DNA of 64,000 nt, taken from positions 842,356-906,355 of the forward strand of contig VXAI01000117.1 in NCBI GenBank assembly GCA_013399305.1, read 5' to 3'. Shown piece after piece: positions 1 through 29,700 of the stretch. This DNA comes from Rostratula benghalensis (lineage: Eukaryota > Chordata > Aves > Charadriiformes > Rostratulidae). The translations under genes and the position numbers were made by a program. The stretch's first letter is position 1, and each line of letters starts with the position of its first letter. Under the pieces are notes generated by a model, which saw only the letters and a program-made list of their open reading frames with translations, was not told the DNA's origin and did no database searches.

Positions 1-21
1 TCTTTCTTTCTTTCTTTCTCT
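1..21. repeat. (TTTC)n microsatellite, cut by window edge
   Basis: The window opens inside a run of about five TTTC tetramers that decays into a C/T-rich stretch. It probably continues to the left of the window. Confidence 0.8.
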
Positions 22-3000
22 CTTTTTTTCTTAAGTTAGAGGATTTCTTGATGTTGTGACTTTGCTTTTATCTCTTCAGCATATCTGGCACTTCAACATT
101 GCAATTCATTTAGAAAACAAAACATTTTTTGAGTGAAATGGGGTACTAGTGTATTAATCCCTTTTCCCTCTTCTCATCTGAAGAGGTCAGCTGAACCACA
201 TCCATAAGCCTACAGTGTAGCTTCTCTCAAAATACATAAAATTCCCTTTGTTTTCTTACTTACAGATACATGATTCGCAGTACAAACCTTTTCATAGTCT
301 TGTAGTACCTTCCAGCTCTCTATATTAGAAGAGTTTACAGTGTCTCTGACAGTTTCATGATTCAAGGTAGATCAAGGTCCCTGCAGAGCCTCGGACACTG
401 GAGGCCTTAATGTTTCCAAATAGTCATTGGAGAGTTTGCTGGCACCAGCTTCTTCAACATCACTCCATCTTCCAGCTCTCTTCTGCCTTCCTTAGTGCGA
501 ACAGGAATACCATAGCTCTCTGGGCACCTTGACACAGCCCCTCAAAGAGAATTTGGACCATCCTTGTGGAGGAACAATTAACTTTTCCCACTGACTCCAC
601 TTTTCTTGACCCGGTAAATCCATGCCAGATCAAAAGTTTGCTCTGCTTAGCCAGGCAACTTAATCCAGCTGAATCTTTCTGAATGTTTAGAATGACACCT
701 TGAACAAAATGCAGGCCTGATGATGAGAACTATCTAGCCAGTGAAAAGCAGTAAGTAGGGATGGTCAAATGCGGATCCAGAAACAGGGACAATGTTATAG
801 TGCTTTTCACTTCAGACAGGCTGAAGTTTCTGACTCCAGCCTTGGTGACTACACCGAAGCAGTGAAAATCACTACTGCCAAGTCTTGCCTTACTTTGCTG
901 AAAAGAACTCGGCTCTGCTGATCAGAGAATAAGAAATGAGACCTCTTTAACACCAAGAGAGATTCCAAGCAGAAACCAACTCTGCTTGGACAAATAAATA
1001 CTCTGGTGTCTGTTTCAGCTCTGATGAGAAAAAAAAAAAAATAATATTTTAGAACCTCAGTTTTAGAAGAGGCCCAACACCAGTCCAAAACAGACCATGG
1101 CATGAGAATGTTTGATGACAATTACTCCAGTCAGAGACCTTTTATTTCCACAGGATCTGACTTGGTCCTCTCACCTTTCCTGGGACAGGCAATTAAGTCC
1201 TTATCTCCTGTTGCATGAATACTTCTTCACGGCCATTTCTTCCTCAGATAGATTTCTGTCAGCCTTCTCCCTGATTAGGATAGATCTTTGGGTTCATCCC
1301 AAGATACCTCCAACAGTTGTGTCAGAATTCCACTCAAATTAAAAAAAAATTAACATCTGCTTTCTTCCCCAAGCCTCACACCTCTGTGGCTGAGACATTT
1401 TTGGATACTGAATAATGATAAGACCTTTTTTTTTTTTTTTACTGGTGTATTACAACATATGACTCGTCCTGGCTGGTTCCTTGGGGTGAGTGAGCTACAG
1501 CACTAGAGCTCAGTTACTATTGGTTGCTATCGCAGGTGTCTGCAGGGAGCTTCATGCCTGAGGCACCACTCTTTAGACCCTATCTCTGTGATTGCCAAGG
1601 CACTGTGTAACAATAATGTATTTAATAGACTGGTCATTCTTTACTTAAGAAGACCCTGAGACTGATGGAGAGAAGTATTGGAATCAAACAGCATTTATGG
1701 GCAGGCTCTCAGAAGAGAAGAAAAGTTATGACTCATAAATGCAGTTTTTGAAGCTGTACTATCCACATGCCTAGTTACTACCTGCTTTCCTTCCTTCCTT
1801 CCTTCCTTCCTTCCTTCCTTCCTTCCTTCCTTCCTTCCTTCCTTCCTTCCTTCCTTCCTTCCTTCCTTCCTTCCTTCCTTCCTTCCTTCCTTCCTTCCTT
1901 CCTTCCTTCCTTCCTTCCTTCCTTCTCCTCCAGGATTCTTTTTATTGGTAGTTGTGTTCTTGAGCCCCACCACAGTAAACAACTTTTTTTTTTGTGATTT
2001 TGTATGCAGGGAAGGTAGAGCATATGTCTGCTCTCTGGGGATTGCTTCAGTCAAAACAAACCTGGCTCAAATGTTTGTTGTGCAAATGTCCACACTGTAA
2101 ATGTGTATTTGGAAAAAAAACCACAAAAAACAAACCCAAACATAAAAATCCAGGAACCATGGTCACTGGAAAACACCCTCGCTTTCTTCCTCTTTGCTGC
2201 ATAACACTCCCCTCTGCCTGTCCTTTGGGGATTGCATCTGCTTACACAGAACTTCCCTCAGAATCTGGAGGAAGACTGACAGTCAAACTGTAGCCAACTC
2301 GCGCGTGGGGAAGACAAGAACAATTTCTTGAACACTGTAAGAGAAAGTGACCAGCAAAGCAAATAATAACAGCCCAGCAAAAAGACAGGCATACCAAAAT
2401 CCAAGATTGGCAGTTATCTAGAACCCTGGCAGGACTAGGATGCCCTTGCTACAGGGTGATACAAGGAAGAGGTAGAAAGATACAGGTTTTGCCTTGGAAT
2501 GTTTGTCACAACATTACGACAAAAATGGGTTGTGGGTGAAAGAAACAGGGGGGCATAAGAGGTAGTAATATTTTAATATATTTTTATTTCTCTTTCATTA
2601 CAGAACCAGAGAAGAATCGGGCTAAAATAATGAAAATGTTACAGTGGTGCTGTCTGGTGACATGTGGATGAAATAATGTAGCCATTCCATTCTGCCAAGC
2701 TGAAGTTTGGTCGCCCAGTCCTTGAGCTTTACCATGAGAAATGCTCCTTCTCCTAACCTCAGCTTCCCATCCATGTAATTTGCAGTTATCCCCTGAATTA
2801 AGATTTCAGCAATGGAAGCAGCAGTGATTTCTGCATGTTAGTAAGAGACTGCCTTCTGGTATATTCCAGCAGACATTTTATCCATTTTCTCTGCTTTAAT
2901 GAGTTAGCTAGTAGAGGACACTGACATTTGAGAGAACAAAAAGCAGCACCTCCTGTGAAGCTGCCAGTCCCTCACAACTTTCTACAACTCCCTCTTGCTA

Positions 3001-3209
3001 TTGACTTTGTGCACTGGTTTCTTTTTCTTGAACAGATTTTAGAGATTGGTAACAAAAGGTTTTTCTAAACCTTTAATTTTGGTGGATCGCTGCTGGGATT
3101 TCAGAGCCACAGTGGAAGCGAACAGCAGCAGGGCAGGCCTCTCCCCGCAAATAGGGGCAGCCTACTTCCAGCCCACACTTCCAGTGTGGGAAGTGAAGGA
3201 TCTGAAGAA
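22..3209. other. Intergenic region upstream of PWP1, no gene recognised
   Basis: Apart from the TTCC microsatellite at 1787-1925, I see no coding exon, RNA gene or recognisable transposon. Open frames here are short, lack splice-consistent extension and resemble no family I know. In human the gene on this side of PWP1 is ABTB3 (BTBD11), so a distal 3' UTR of that gene is possible, but nothing in the sequence proves it. Confidence 0.5.
1787..1925. repeat. (TTCC)n tetranucleotide microsatellite
   Basis: About 139 bp of nearly perfect TTCC (AAGG on the other strand), roughly 35 units. It opens long spurious frames on both strands (Pro/Ser/Phe/Leu repeats on plus, Gly-Arg-Lys-Glu repeats on minus). 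Such uninterrupted arrays are usually length-polymorphic. Confidence 0.97.
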
Positions 3210-3752
3210 TCACAGAATCATGGAATATCAGGGGTCGGAAGGGACCTTGAAAGATCATCTAGTCCAATCCCCCTGCCACAGCAGGAACACAGGATCAGGT
3301 CACACAGGAATGCGTCCAGACAGGTTTTGAATGTCTCCAGAGAAGGAGACTCCACACCTCTCTGGGCAGCTCGTTCCAGTGCTCCATCACACTCACTGTG
3401 AAGAAGTTTTTCCTCATATTTAAGTGGAACCTGCTGTGTTCCAACTTGCACCCATTGCCTCTTATCCTATCATTGCCTGTCACTGAGAAGAGCCTGTCTT
3501 CACCCTCCTGACACTCAATCTTAACATATTTATAAACATTAATGAGCTCACCCCTCAGTCTCCTCTTCTCCAAGCTAAAGAGACCCAGCTCCCTCAGAAT
3601 TTCCTCCTGTGGGAGGTGCTCCACTCCCTTAATCACCTTTGTGGCTCTACGCTGGACTCTCTCCAGCAGTTCCCTGTCCTTCTTGAACTGAGGGGCCCAG
3701 AACTGGGCACAACATTCCAGATGTGGTCTCACCAGGGCAGAGTAGAGGGAGA
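3210..3752 (-). mobile_element. CR1 LINE fragment, 3' part, minus orientation
   Basis: Read on the minus strand, it encodes the C-terminal tail typical of the CR1 reverse-transcriptase ORF, including the motifs [27 protein letters not shown] and [10 protein letters not shown]. This is followed by the short 3' UTR ending at the plus-strand text cacagaatcatggaatatca. It is 5'-truncated and no longer intact, with a frame break near the end. The length of about 540 bp fits a typical dead avian CR1 copy. Confidence 0.93.
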
Positions 3753-4559
3753 GGAGAGCCTAGATATGAAGCAGCATGTTGCTTCACCTGAGCACCCAGG
3801 CAGAGCGTTTGCACGAGGACCTATTCCATGAAAAAAGCATTAATGTCTGTTACTAAAGGGGCCTTGGAGCTCTACCAGGTCCCAGCCCCAGCTGAATATG
3901 GTAGGAGCGCTGTGTGGGGTAGCCTGGACTAATAAAGAGAATGTTGTGATTTAATCCTAGATGGGAGCTCGGACCATGCAGCCACTTGCTCCTTTCCCTC
4001 TGGTGGGATGGGGAAGAGAATTAGAAGAGTAAAAGTGAGGGGAAAAAAAACCCTCATGGGTTGAGATAAAGGCAATTTTAATAGGTACAGCAAAAGCCGT
4101 GCATACAAGCAGAGCAAAACAAGCAATTTGATCACTGCTTCTCAGGTGCAGGGCTCCAGGAAAGCCGGGCTCCATCATGCCCAACATTTACTTGGATAGA
4201 CAAATGCCATCACTCTGAATGTCCCTCCCTTCGTCCTTCTTCCCCCAGCTTGATACGCTGAACGTGAGGTCATATGGTATGAGATATCCTTTTGGTCGGT
4301 CAGTAGGGTTCAACGGTCCTGCCTGCCCTGCCCCTCATCCTGTCCCAGCCCCCGCTGGTGGAACGGTGTGAGGAGCAGAACAGGCCTTGATTGCTTGGCA
4401 ACAAAGGCCAGGCCCAGAGCACAGCCCCACTCCAGCTACCGGAGAGAAAGTCAACTCCGTCCTAGCAGAAGCCATGACAGAGGTGGGCATCAGGCGCCCC
4501 TCTCAGATCTGATTTTATGAAAAACCGGAGCGATTCTCCCTGATGGCCATCCATCTCCC
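3753..4559. other. Intergenic region between CR1 and the PWP1 promoter
   Basis: No gene seen. Near 4389-4402 there is an imperfect palindrome of the form TTGCTTGGCAAC, which resembles an RFX X-box half-site pair. GC content rises sharply after about 4560. Confidence 0.4.
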
Positions 4560-4908
4560 AGCACCTTCCACCAAACACCGACTGACCGCCATCCCTCGGT
4601 CCCGGAGCAGGCGGCCCGACTGGGACACGTGTATAGAGCGGCCTCGGACTCTCCTCCCCGGTACGGCCGTTCAGGCCACGCCCCCCGACCAAACCAACAA
4701 GCCCCCGCCCCCTAAGGCTCCGCCCCGCCTGACAATCCCGTAGCCACGCCCCCCTTCCTCCTAGGCTTTCCCGGCGCTCGGAGATGACCTCATGCGGCTC
4801 TGTCTCCGCCCCTTCCGTGTCTTTCCGCCGGTAAGCGGCGGCTACATCACTCGGCGCGCGTCGCAGCTCTTCGCACGTGCCGCGCAGTTCTGCACTCGTG
4901 CCGCCGCC

Positions 4909-23434
<18,526 letters not shown>

Positions 23435-23813
23435 TGGATCAAGCATCACAAAACCAAAATCATTGACAGGACTAAGGCCAATGCGTATTCTACAAATCCC
23501 TGTTTGGGGAGAGTTCGTAGCAATTACTTGTGTCTTGCAATCTGCAGGCTTCTTCATCTCAAAGAAACATGGTGAAGCGGTTAAGTTCTAAGTGAGCAGT
23601 TTGAAGTTCCTGCCTCTCTGCCCAGCTTTGAGAGCTGAAATCACTTGCTTTTGCCTGAGGTTAGAAATGGGGGCTACTATGTGTAAAGTTGATATATAAA
23701 ATGAAACAGGCTCTAGAAAAGCCTCCTGCTGCTATCAGGAGTTTGTTGAATGCTGCAGAGAAGGTAAATACCTTCCAAGGGCATCAGGAAAATACTTCAG
23801 GCAGCAGTTGTGT

Positions 23814-23819
23814 AATAAA
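23814..23819 (+). terminator. PWP1: Candidate PWP1 polyadenylation signal
   Basis: A canonical AATAAA 380 nt past the stop codon, in the overlapping context aataaataaac. Cleavage would be expected 10-30 nt later. Not proven from sequence alone. Confidence 0.5.
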
Positions 23820-24974
23820 TAAACAAAAGCTGAATGAAATGACAAGTGTAAATAGATAATTTATCCTTAATTTGAGCCTAGATTTACAGATATTAAGAGT
23901 TCTTCTACATAATTTTTTAAATATTAAGACTATTTCTTGGACACTAAGTTGTAATCTTTGAGTAGAACCCTGAAATGTATTTCTGACACCTCAGCTCACC
24001 GATATCAAGCCAGAAACATCCCAGCTCTATCCCAGCAAGGGTTTCTTTTCCCTGGTTCCACAGCACCTGAAGCTATTGATGTTGCACGTGTACTGAATTT
24101 TTCCTCAAGCTCCAAATGTAATATAATTTGGACTGAAATAAGGAACTACTACTCAGAGGATGAGGAACTGTAAAGACACTAAGTGAGGGAAGGGATCTCA
24201 GCTGGCTCGTGAAAGCCGTCCATGCTACGTACGCATGTTCTTACCCCCTCCATCCCAGGCATTTCTCCTTGAAACCTGAAGGCACAAGGGAAGACTTCTG
24301 AGTATCAGCTTAACTGCTGACTTAAACCCTTCTTTTAAAGCATCAGGAACGTGACTCAATTTCCTCACATCTAAAATGAACACCCAAGTGCCTTACCCCA
24401 GGCCGGAAGTTAAAAGATACACTTATCCTCCTGTGGAGGAAGGTGGAGAGACACTGGAAGGCTTTAAAAGTGCCCTGGGAAGGAAAACTGGTACCATAGC
24501 AGCCATAGCATCAGTGCTTGTATTAGATGAGATCTTACCACTGCTTTCTACCCTAGCATATTGTAACTCCTCTGTCATCAGTATAAAGTGCAGGTGGGGA
24601 AAAGGCAGGGCTGCAGGTTTCTTCCCCATCCCTTGTAGCAAGTGGCTGCTTCTAAATCCAGTTCAGCTCTTTCTAGTGTGGTTGATGCAGGGGTTTCACA
24701 GGGCACTGCTGGAACTGAGAATGTTTTGGATGCGCTGGGATTCCTGCCTCAATCCTTTCTCTGCCAAGCAAAGGTGAACAGTGCAGACAACGAATGAACA
24801 ACTGCTTTTTTTTGAAGCTTAAGAACCTCTGTTCAGGTGCTCTCTGCTGAAAAGCTGCCATTTTTTCAAAGCCTTAATTTGCAACAAATGCTTCATATGA
24901 AGTTCTCTGAGAGTTGTAATTTGTATCATCTCTACCTTTGGTGTTAGTTGGCACTGTAGCTCTAGAAGTCAGAC

Positions 24975-25020
24975 TGCGATTTTAAAGGTCTTTTCCAATG
25001 TAAAAGATTCTATGAGTTTA
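24975..25020 (+). mobile_element. Probable relic of a CR1 3' end
   Basis: The text tttaaaggtcttttccaatg followed by taaaagattctatgag matches the usual last 40 bases of CR1 copies (ggtctttTCCAAc...gattctatga). The upstream part is too diverged to delimit. Confidence 0.45.
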
Positions 25021-26398
25021 AGTTGCTTTTTGATGTAGGAGGAAATTCCATTACTGCAAGCAACACATCTCTCCCTTGACTACACAAAAGCCTTCAACCT
25101 GTGTTTCTGGAGCTTTTTAGCTGCATACTGATCTCAGAGGGGGCAAGCACTGCGCATTTGTAGGTCTGAAGAATCCAGGGATCCCTCTGGGAAATACAGT
25201 GTACAGGGAGATATGCAGCTGTACTTAAGCCATTCAGGGCAAGAACTGGAGCCTCTTTCAGAAGGAAACCTCTGGCTACCTTGTCAGAGAAGAAAGCTCA
25301 GCTTACTGTTCTTTTGCAGCAGACCCAGAGGAACCACACAGCGAATCTACAAGGGTTAAAAACCAGTTCTTACCTGCGCCTGTTCATGGAGGTGCTCCTG
25401 CCCATCACTTTGTCCCAGGAAAGCTCGGGAGAAGCAGATGATGAAAAAGTGGTGGTGTTTTTCTTAGCATCATTATTAGCAATAGGAACCTTTTTGCAGT
25501 TGTGTAAATATGAAAAAAACCCCCCAACATTAGCAAAGAGCCACATTTTTAATTTTTTCAAAAAACAACTAAATGAAATACATCTTCATTCCATAAATAA
25601 GATTAGCAGCAAACCCTCCCATCATTTGAGGTGGTAAAAGGTTTACAGCACAAGTGACATATACTGTAAACAGTGCCCCATCACCTGTAAGCCTCTTCCT
25701 TACTGAGTTGATACAGTCTTTACCTCTTCACCTGCTTACGTGTCCTCGGGAACTAGAGTGAGAAGAAGCAGGAACTGTTCTCCAAAAGCCAATGTTTTCT
25801 ATGGTGGGGGTAATGAATTGCTTTGTCTGTAGAATGCTGATTTTGCTTGGGTTTTTTTTTTTTTTTAAAGAAGGAAAGTTGATCATTGACAAGTTTTTGC
25901 TTTGTGCCAAACCACATCTTTCAGTTAAAAAGTAAAATACATCAACTGCCACTACCATTTTGGTTTGTTTTTCTTATTGTCATGGCTTTGGCAGTTAAGG
26001 AGAGTTGGCTTACAGGTCCCTGCAATCTCTCAACTACTGTATTCTGGTTTGTGGCTCTTTTTACTCAAAGGGCTATGCAAGGCGTGTCATGTGTCCCAGC
26101 ACTGGATGGATTAATCATCTGAGGAATTTGGAAAAAAGTATGCACAGTGTGTGTGGAAAACAATCTCCTTGCCTCACATTTCCTGCTTAGCAACTCTTCA
26201 TTTGCATGTGCACAATCCGTTCTTGTTCAGTGTTTTGGTGACAAGAGTTTATTAAGTGGTGGTAGCACAGAAACCAAAACAGAAGGAAAACTCCTATTTG
26301 ACATAGTGCTGTTGGCTGGGGAAACAAGGAAGTTTAGGGTTTGGTGGTTTGTTTTTTGTTTTTCCTTCCCCATCCAAGAAAATTTCCCTCTCTTTTCT

Positions 26399-26708
26399 TC
26401 ATTTGTGGCCAGAGAGGGCATCACCTGTTGAATAGACTCCATTGTTAATCCTACAGTCTTCAGTCCTCACAGAGTCTATTAATTCCTCCTCTGAATCCTC
26501 CTCCTCTTCCTCCTCTGGGGCTGACAGGCTGGATGTGGGGCCTTTACATATTTTTAAGTGGCGAGTGAGGTGATACTTGGTTAGGTAAGCCTTGGAGCAT
26601 TTTTCACAGACATAGTCCCTCTTTCCTTCATGTGAATTGAGATGCTTCTTCAGATGATTTGTCCTCAGAAACAGCTTGTCACACTTGGGGCACTTGATCT
26701 GCCGTTCT
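26399..26708 (-). CDS. PRDM4: PRDM4 terminal coding exon
   Basis: Encodes [20 protein letters not shown], a final finger [20 protein letters not shown] ending in Cys, a Glu-rich segment, and the tail DALSGHK with TGA at 26401-26399. Acceptor is ttgcag. Confidence 0.97.
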
Positions 26709-29700
26709 CTGCAAGACAAGGAAAAGTGAGTTTGCTCCTGCTGTGAGGCAGCTGATCCTGTTTCAAATAGTGGGATGGAAGAGTAAGTGCTACTCCTAAA
26801 TCTTACTTTTGCTATAGCTGGAGGAGGAGAAGACGAGTAGAACTAACAGCACTGAAGTGTAAATTGCTGCTCAGTTTTCTCTCACGCAGCACACGCACAC
26901 AAGCTGCTCTTCTCTGCCCTCTCCCCTCTCCCCCCTGCAACATCATTGGCAAAAGTCAGGCTTTTTGAATTAAACACTAGCTGGCAACCAACTGTTTTTC
27001 TTTCCTGAGGATAAATTAAAGAAGAAAGAATCCTGCAAGGTTTGTTTGTTTGTTAAGACCAAACTCTGGTTACGCTCTGTGTTTTGGCAAAGGCAGAGAT
27101 GTTGCCATGGTGGAAAGGTCAGTCTCCCTCCTTCTCTCCCTGGATAAACGGCCAGGGGGGGAAACCCCAAAAAAGAAAACAAAGCTGCCAACTGTTAGGA
27201 ACCCTCCATCTGTAAAGGCTAGGCAGAGGCTTACCAGACTGCAACAGTCAAATTTTGTAGATGACTGTGCAAAATACCTCCCAGCAGTAGTGCTCCTGGC
27301 TCTAGCTGTAAGAACAAGCAGCAAAGCAAGTCTGTCTGTCTCTTGCTCACACCAGCTGCACTGTGCTGTCTCCTAGGCAGCCTGACAGAAGCAGCAATTG
27401 ATGCCAAGTGAGTACAAGAACCAGATGCTGAAAACAAAAATAAGGAGAGGGACAAGCTTTGGGCAGGCAGCCTTGAAGGAGGACCTTGGATTGGGAATAA
27501 CTAAACAGGATGGAGAAATTCTTACAGCAAAAATGGAAGGTCTTGCCTGGCAGAGAGCTCAGGGGCTGGGAGGAACCATTAGGTGACCAGTAGAGGACTT
27601 GGGGGTGGGGATCTGCCCTGATCATGGGCATCTCCCTGCAGGAGAAGTGGTAAGAGCTGGGAATGGCTGCACCCCATCCTGGTGCACACAGGGATGGTTG
27701 CACACCCCATCCCTGGTGCAGACAGGGGGAGACATCACTAACAAGCCACTCAGGGAGCACTGAGGAGCTTATCATTTTTCATCATCATGTTGGGATGTGG
27801 TAACAGTTCTCTGCAGAGAACTAAGTGTGAATCAACTAACTCCCCTCTTCAAAATAATGACCGCCCCAGAATGCTGATTCACATCCCAGGTGCACGCGTG
27901 GAATCTCCTGTGTCATTAAAATACTGCAACCACTAGACTAGGACAACTTCAGCCAGCCCCGACTGCCTTGCCTGTCACTTTAGAGGATAAACCTATACTC
28001 CCCAACTATTTGCAAACTACAGCCTCTCTCTTAGGGGCTTTCAGCTTCATTATTTATTGCCCTGGCCATCCTACACCTCCCGGGAGATGACTTACTGCGT
28101 GTGAGTGAGTACGTGCTGCTTGAGGTCCTGCCTCCGCATGAAAAGCTTTTCACAGTAATCGCACTTCAGGTTCTTCTCCCCCGTGTGGATGACCATGTGC
28201 GATTCCAGGTGAGCCTTCTGGGTGAACGATTTGTCGCAGAGGGTACAGCGGTAATTCTTCTGACCTGGGATTACAGACATAGGCCCACCAGTTGACAGTC
28301 AGCGTCCCAAGAAACACAGTAAGCAAACGACCCTGGCCACTTCTGAGAAATAAACTTTTACACTGAAGAAAGGCAAATTCTTCCTGAGCAGCACCCATTT
28401 CCTCCTGCACTTCCTTCAGACTTGGCATAAAGGCCCACCCAGTTACATTCTCGATTTAGCTATGCAAAAAACCAGGCATCTGACTTCATTTAATTATCTC
28501 CAAAGCTTTTTATCCCTCATCCCATGCCCCAAACCAAAAATTCCACTTCATGCTGCTGTTTTGAAGCACTGAGCCCTTCATGTGATGCACAGTTTTGCAC
28601 TTTGTCCTTCTAAACACCATCCGTTCCTCTTCCTCCAGTGCCTATGGTCAGTCAGCCATTCCTGCAAGCTAAGACTGTCTGCTTCTTGTCTGCACCAACT
28701 GTTCATCCCTGTTCCACGCACCAAAACATCACCAGCAAACTTGAAAATTTTCCAGCAAAGAGATCCAGACAAACACTTAACAAGGTGAGGGTTATCCAAG
28801 ATAAATCCTTGAGTAAAAATAACGGTAGCCTCCTTTTTAACTGTAAACCATGGTAGCCATCCAGTTACTGTACCTGAGTACTTCCCCATCTCCACCAATT
28901 TCCCACAGGAACTCTATCTGATGCCTGACCGGTGCCCAACCACGTTTGGTGCACTGCATTGCCTTTTTCTAGAAAAACAAGTTATCTTATCTAACAAGCA
29001 CACAGGTACAAAGCTCACTGGCTTTTCAGTAAGTTCTTATCTGTAAGATCTGCTTATCTGTAGTTCTTCCATTATTCTTTGCAAGAAATAGTTCAAAGCC
29101 CTCCCCCCCCCCGCCACTGATTTCAGGCTTAAGTTCAAAGACCACTTGAATCCCTGTCCCACTGGTTATTCCACGGTTGTGTACGCCACATTTGTACTTA
29201 ACCACCTCCTCACTCCTGAGTGTGCAGCTTCCTATGCTTGACTCAATTGCACTGAACTCCCAGTTTTATTCCCTTTCCAGCTCCAGGATATGCAATCTGT
29301 GATTCCCAACAACTATTTCAACCTTTGAAAAAAAGAGGCAAAAATATACACACTATTGCTGTCCTGTACTTGACCTTCACCTTCTCCCCATCATCACACT
29401 GTGTTAAATCCATGTCTTTTTTTATGTCCTCTCTTACACAGATGAAAAATCTTACACTATTTTGCTTTCCTCTTTTAGCACTCGTCTGCTGGCAATTTTT
29501 ACCCCCAAAGCCTCTCGTGATACCCAAACACTCAGAGAAGTCAACAGCACATTCAGACTTAAGTTTTGATGAATGACAGAGCTGAGCCTTGGCCACAGCA
29601 ATCTGACCCCACAGTCACCCATTTCAGTCTTGTGTCACTTCCTTAAGATGAAAAACTCTCAGCCCCACATTTAAGTAGATAGCTGTCCACCTTACAAGCT

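Larger units (their letters stand above)
23435..26398. other. PWP1/PRDM4 tail-to-tail interval with both 3' UTRs
   Basis: The two genes converge here. On the plus strand an AATAAA at 23814-23819 could end PWP1, giving a 3' UTR of about 400 nt. On the minus strand an AATAAA at 26253-26248 is the nearest candidate for PRDM4, and weaker ones lie further on. I see no coding sequence in between. A short CR1-like 3' end is at about 24975-25020. Confidence 0.55.

Noticed and set aside
1695..2054. Minus-strand frame with Gly-Arg-Lys-Glu repeats, 119 residues
   Set aside because: It is a translation of the TTCC microsatellite. Both strands are open only because a 4-bp repeat without stop codons cycles through the frames.
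22..3209. 3' end of ABTB3 (BTBD11), the human neighbour of PWP1
   Set aside because: No coding exon of that gene could be read. Only synteny suggests it, so it is not called.
3295..3732. 145-residue minus-strand frame
   Set aside because: It is the decayed CR1 reverse-transcriptase tail, not a host gene.
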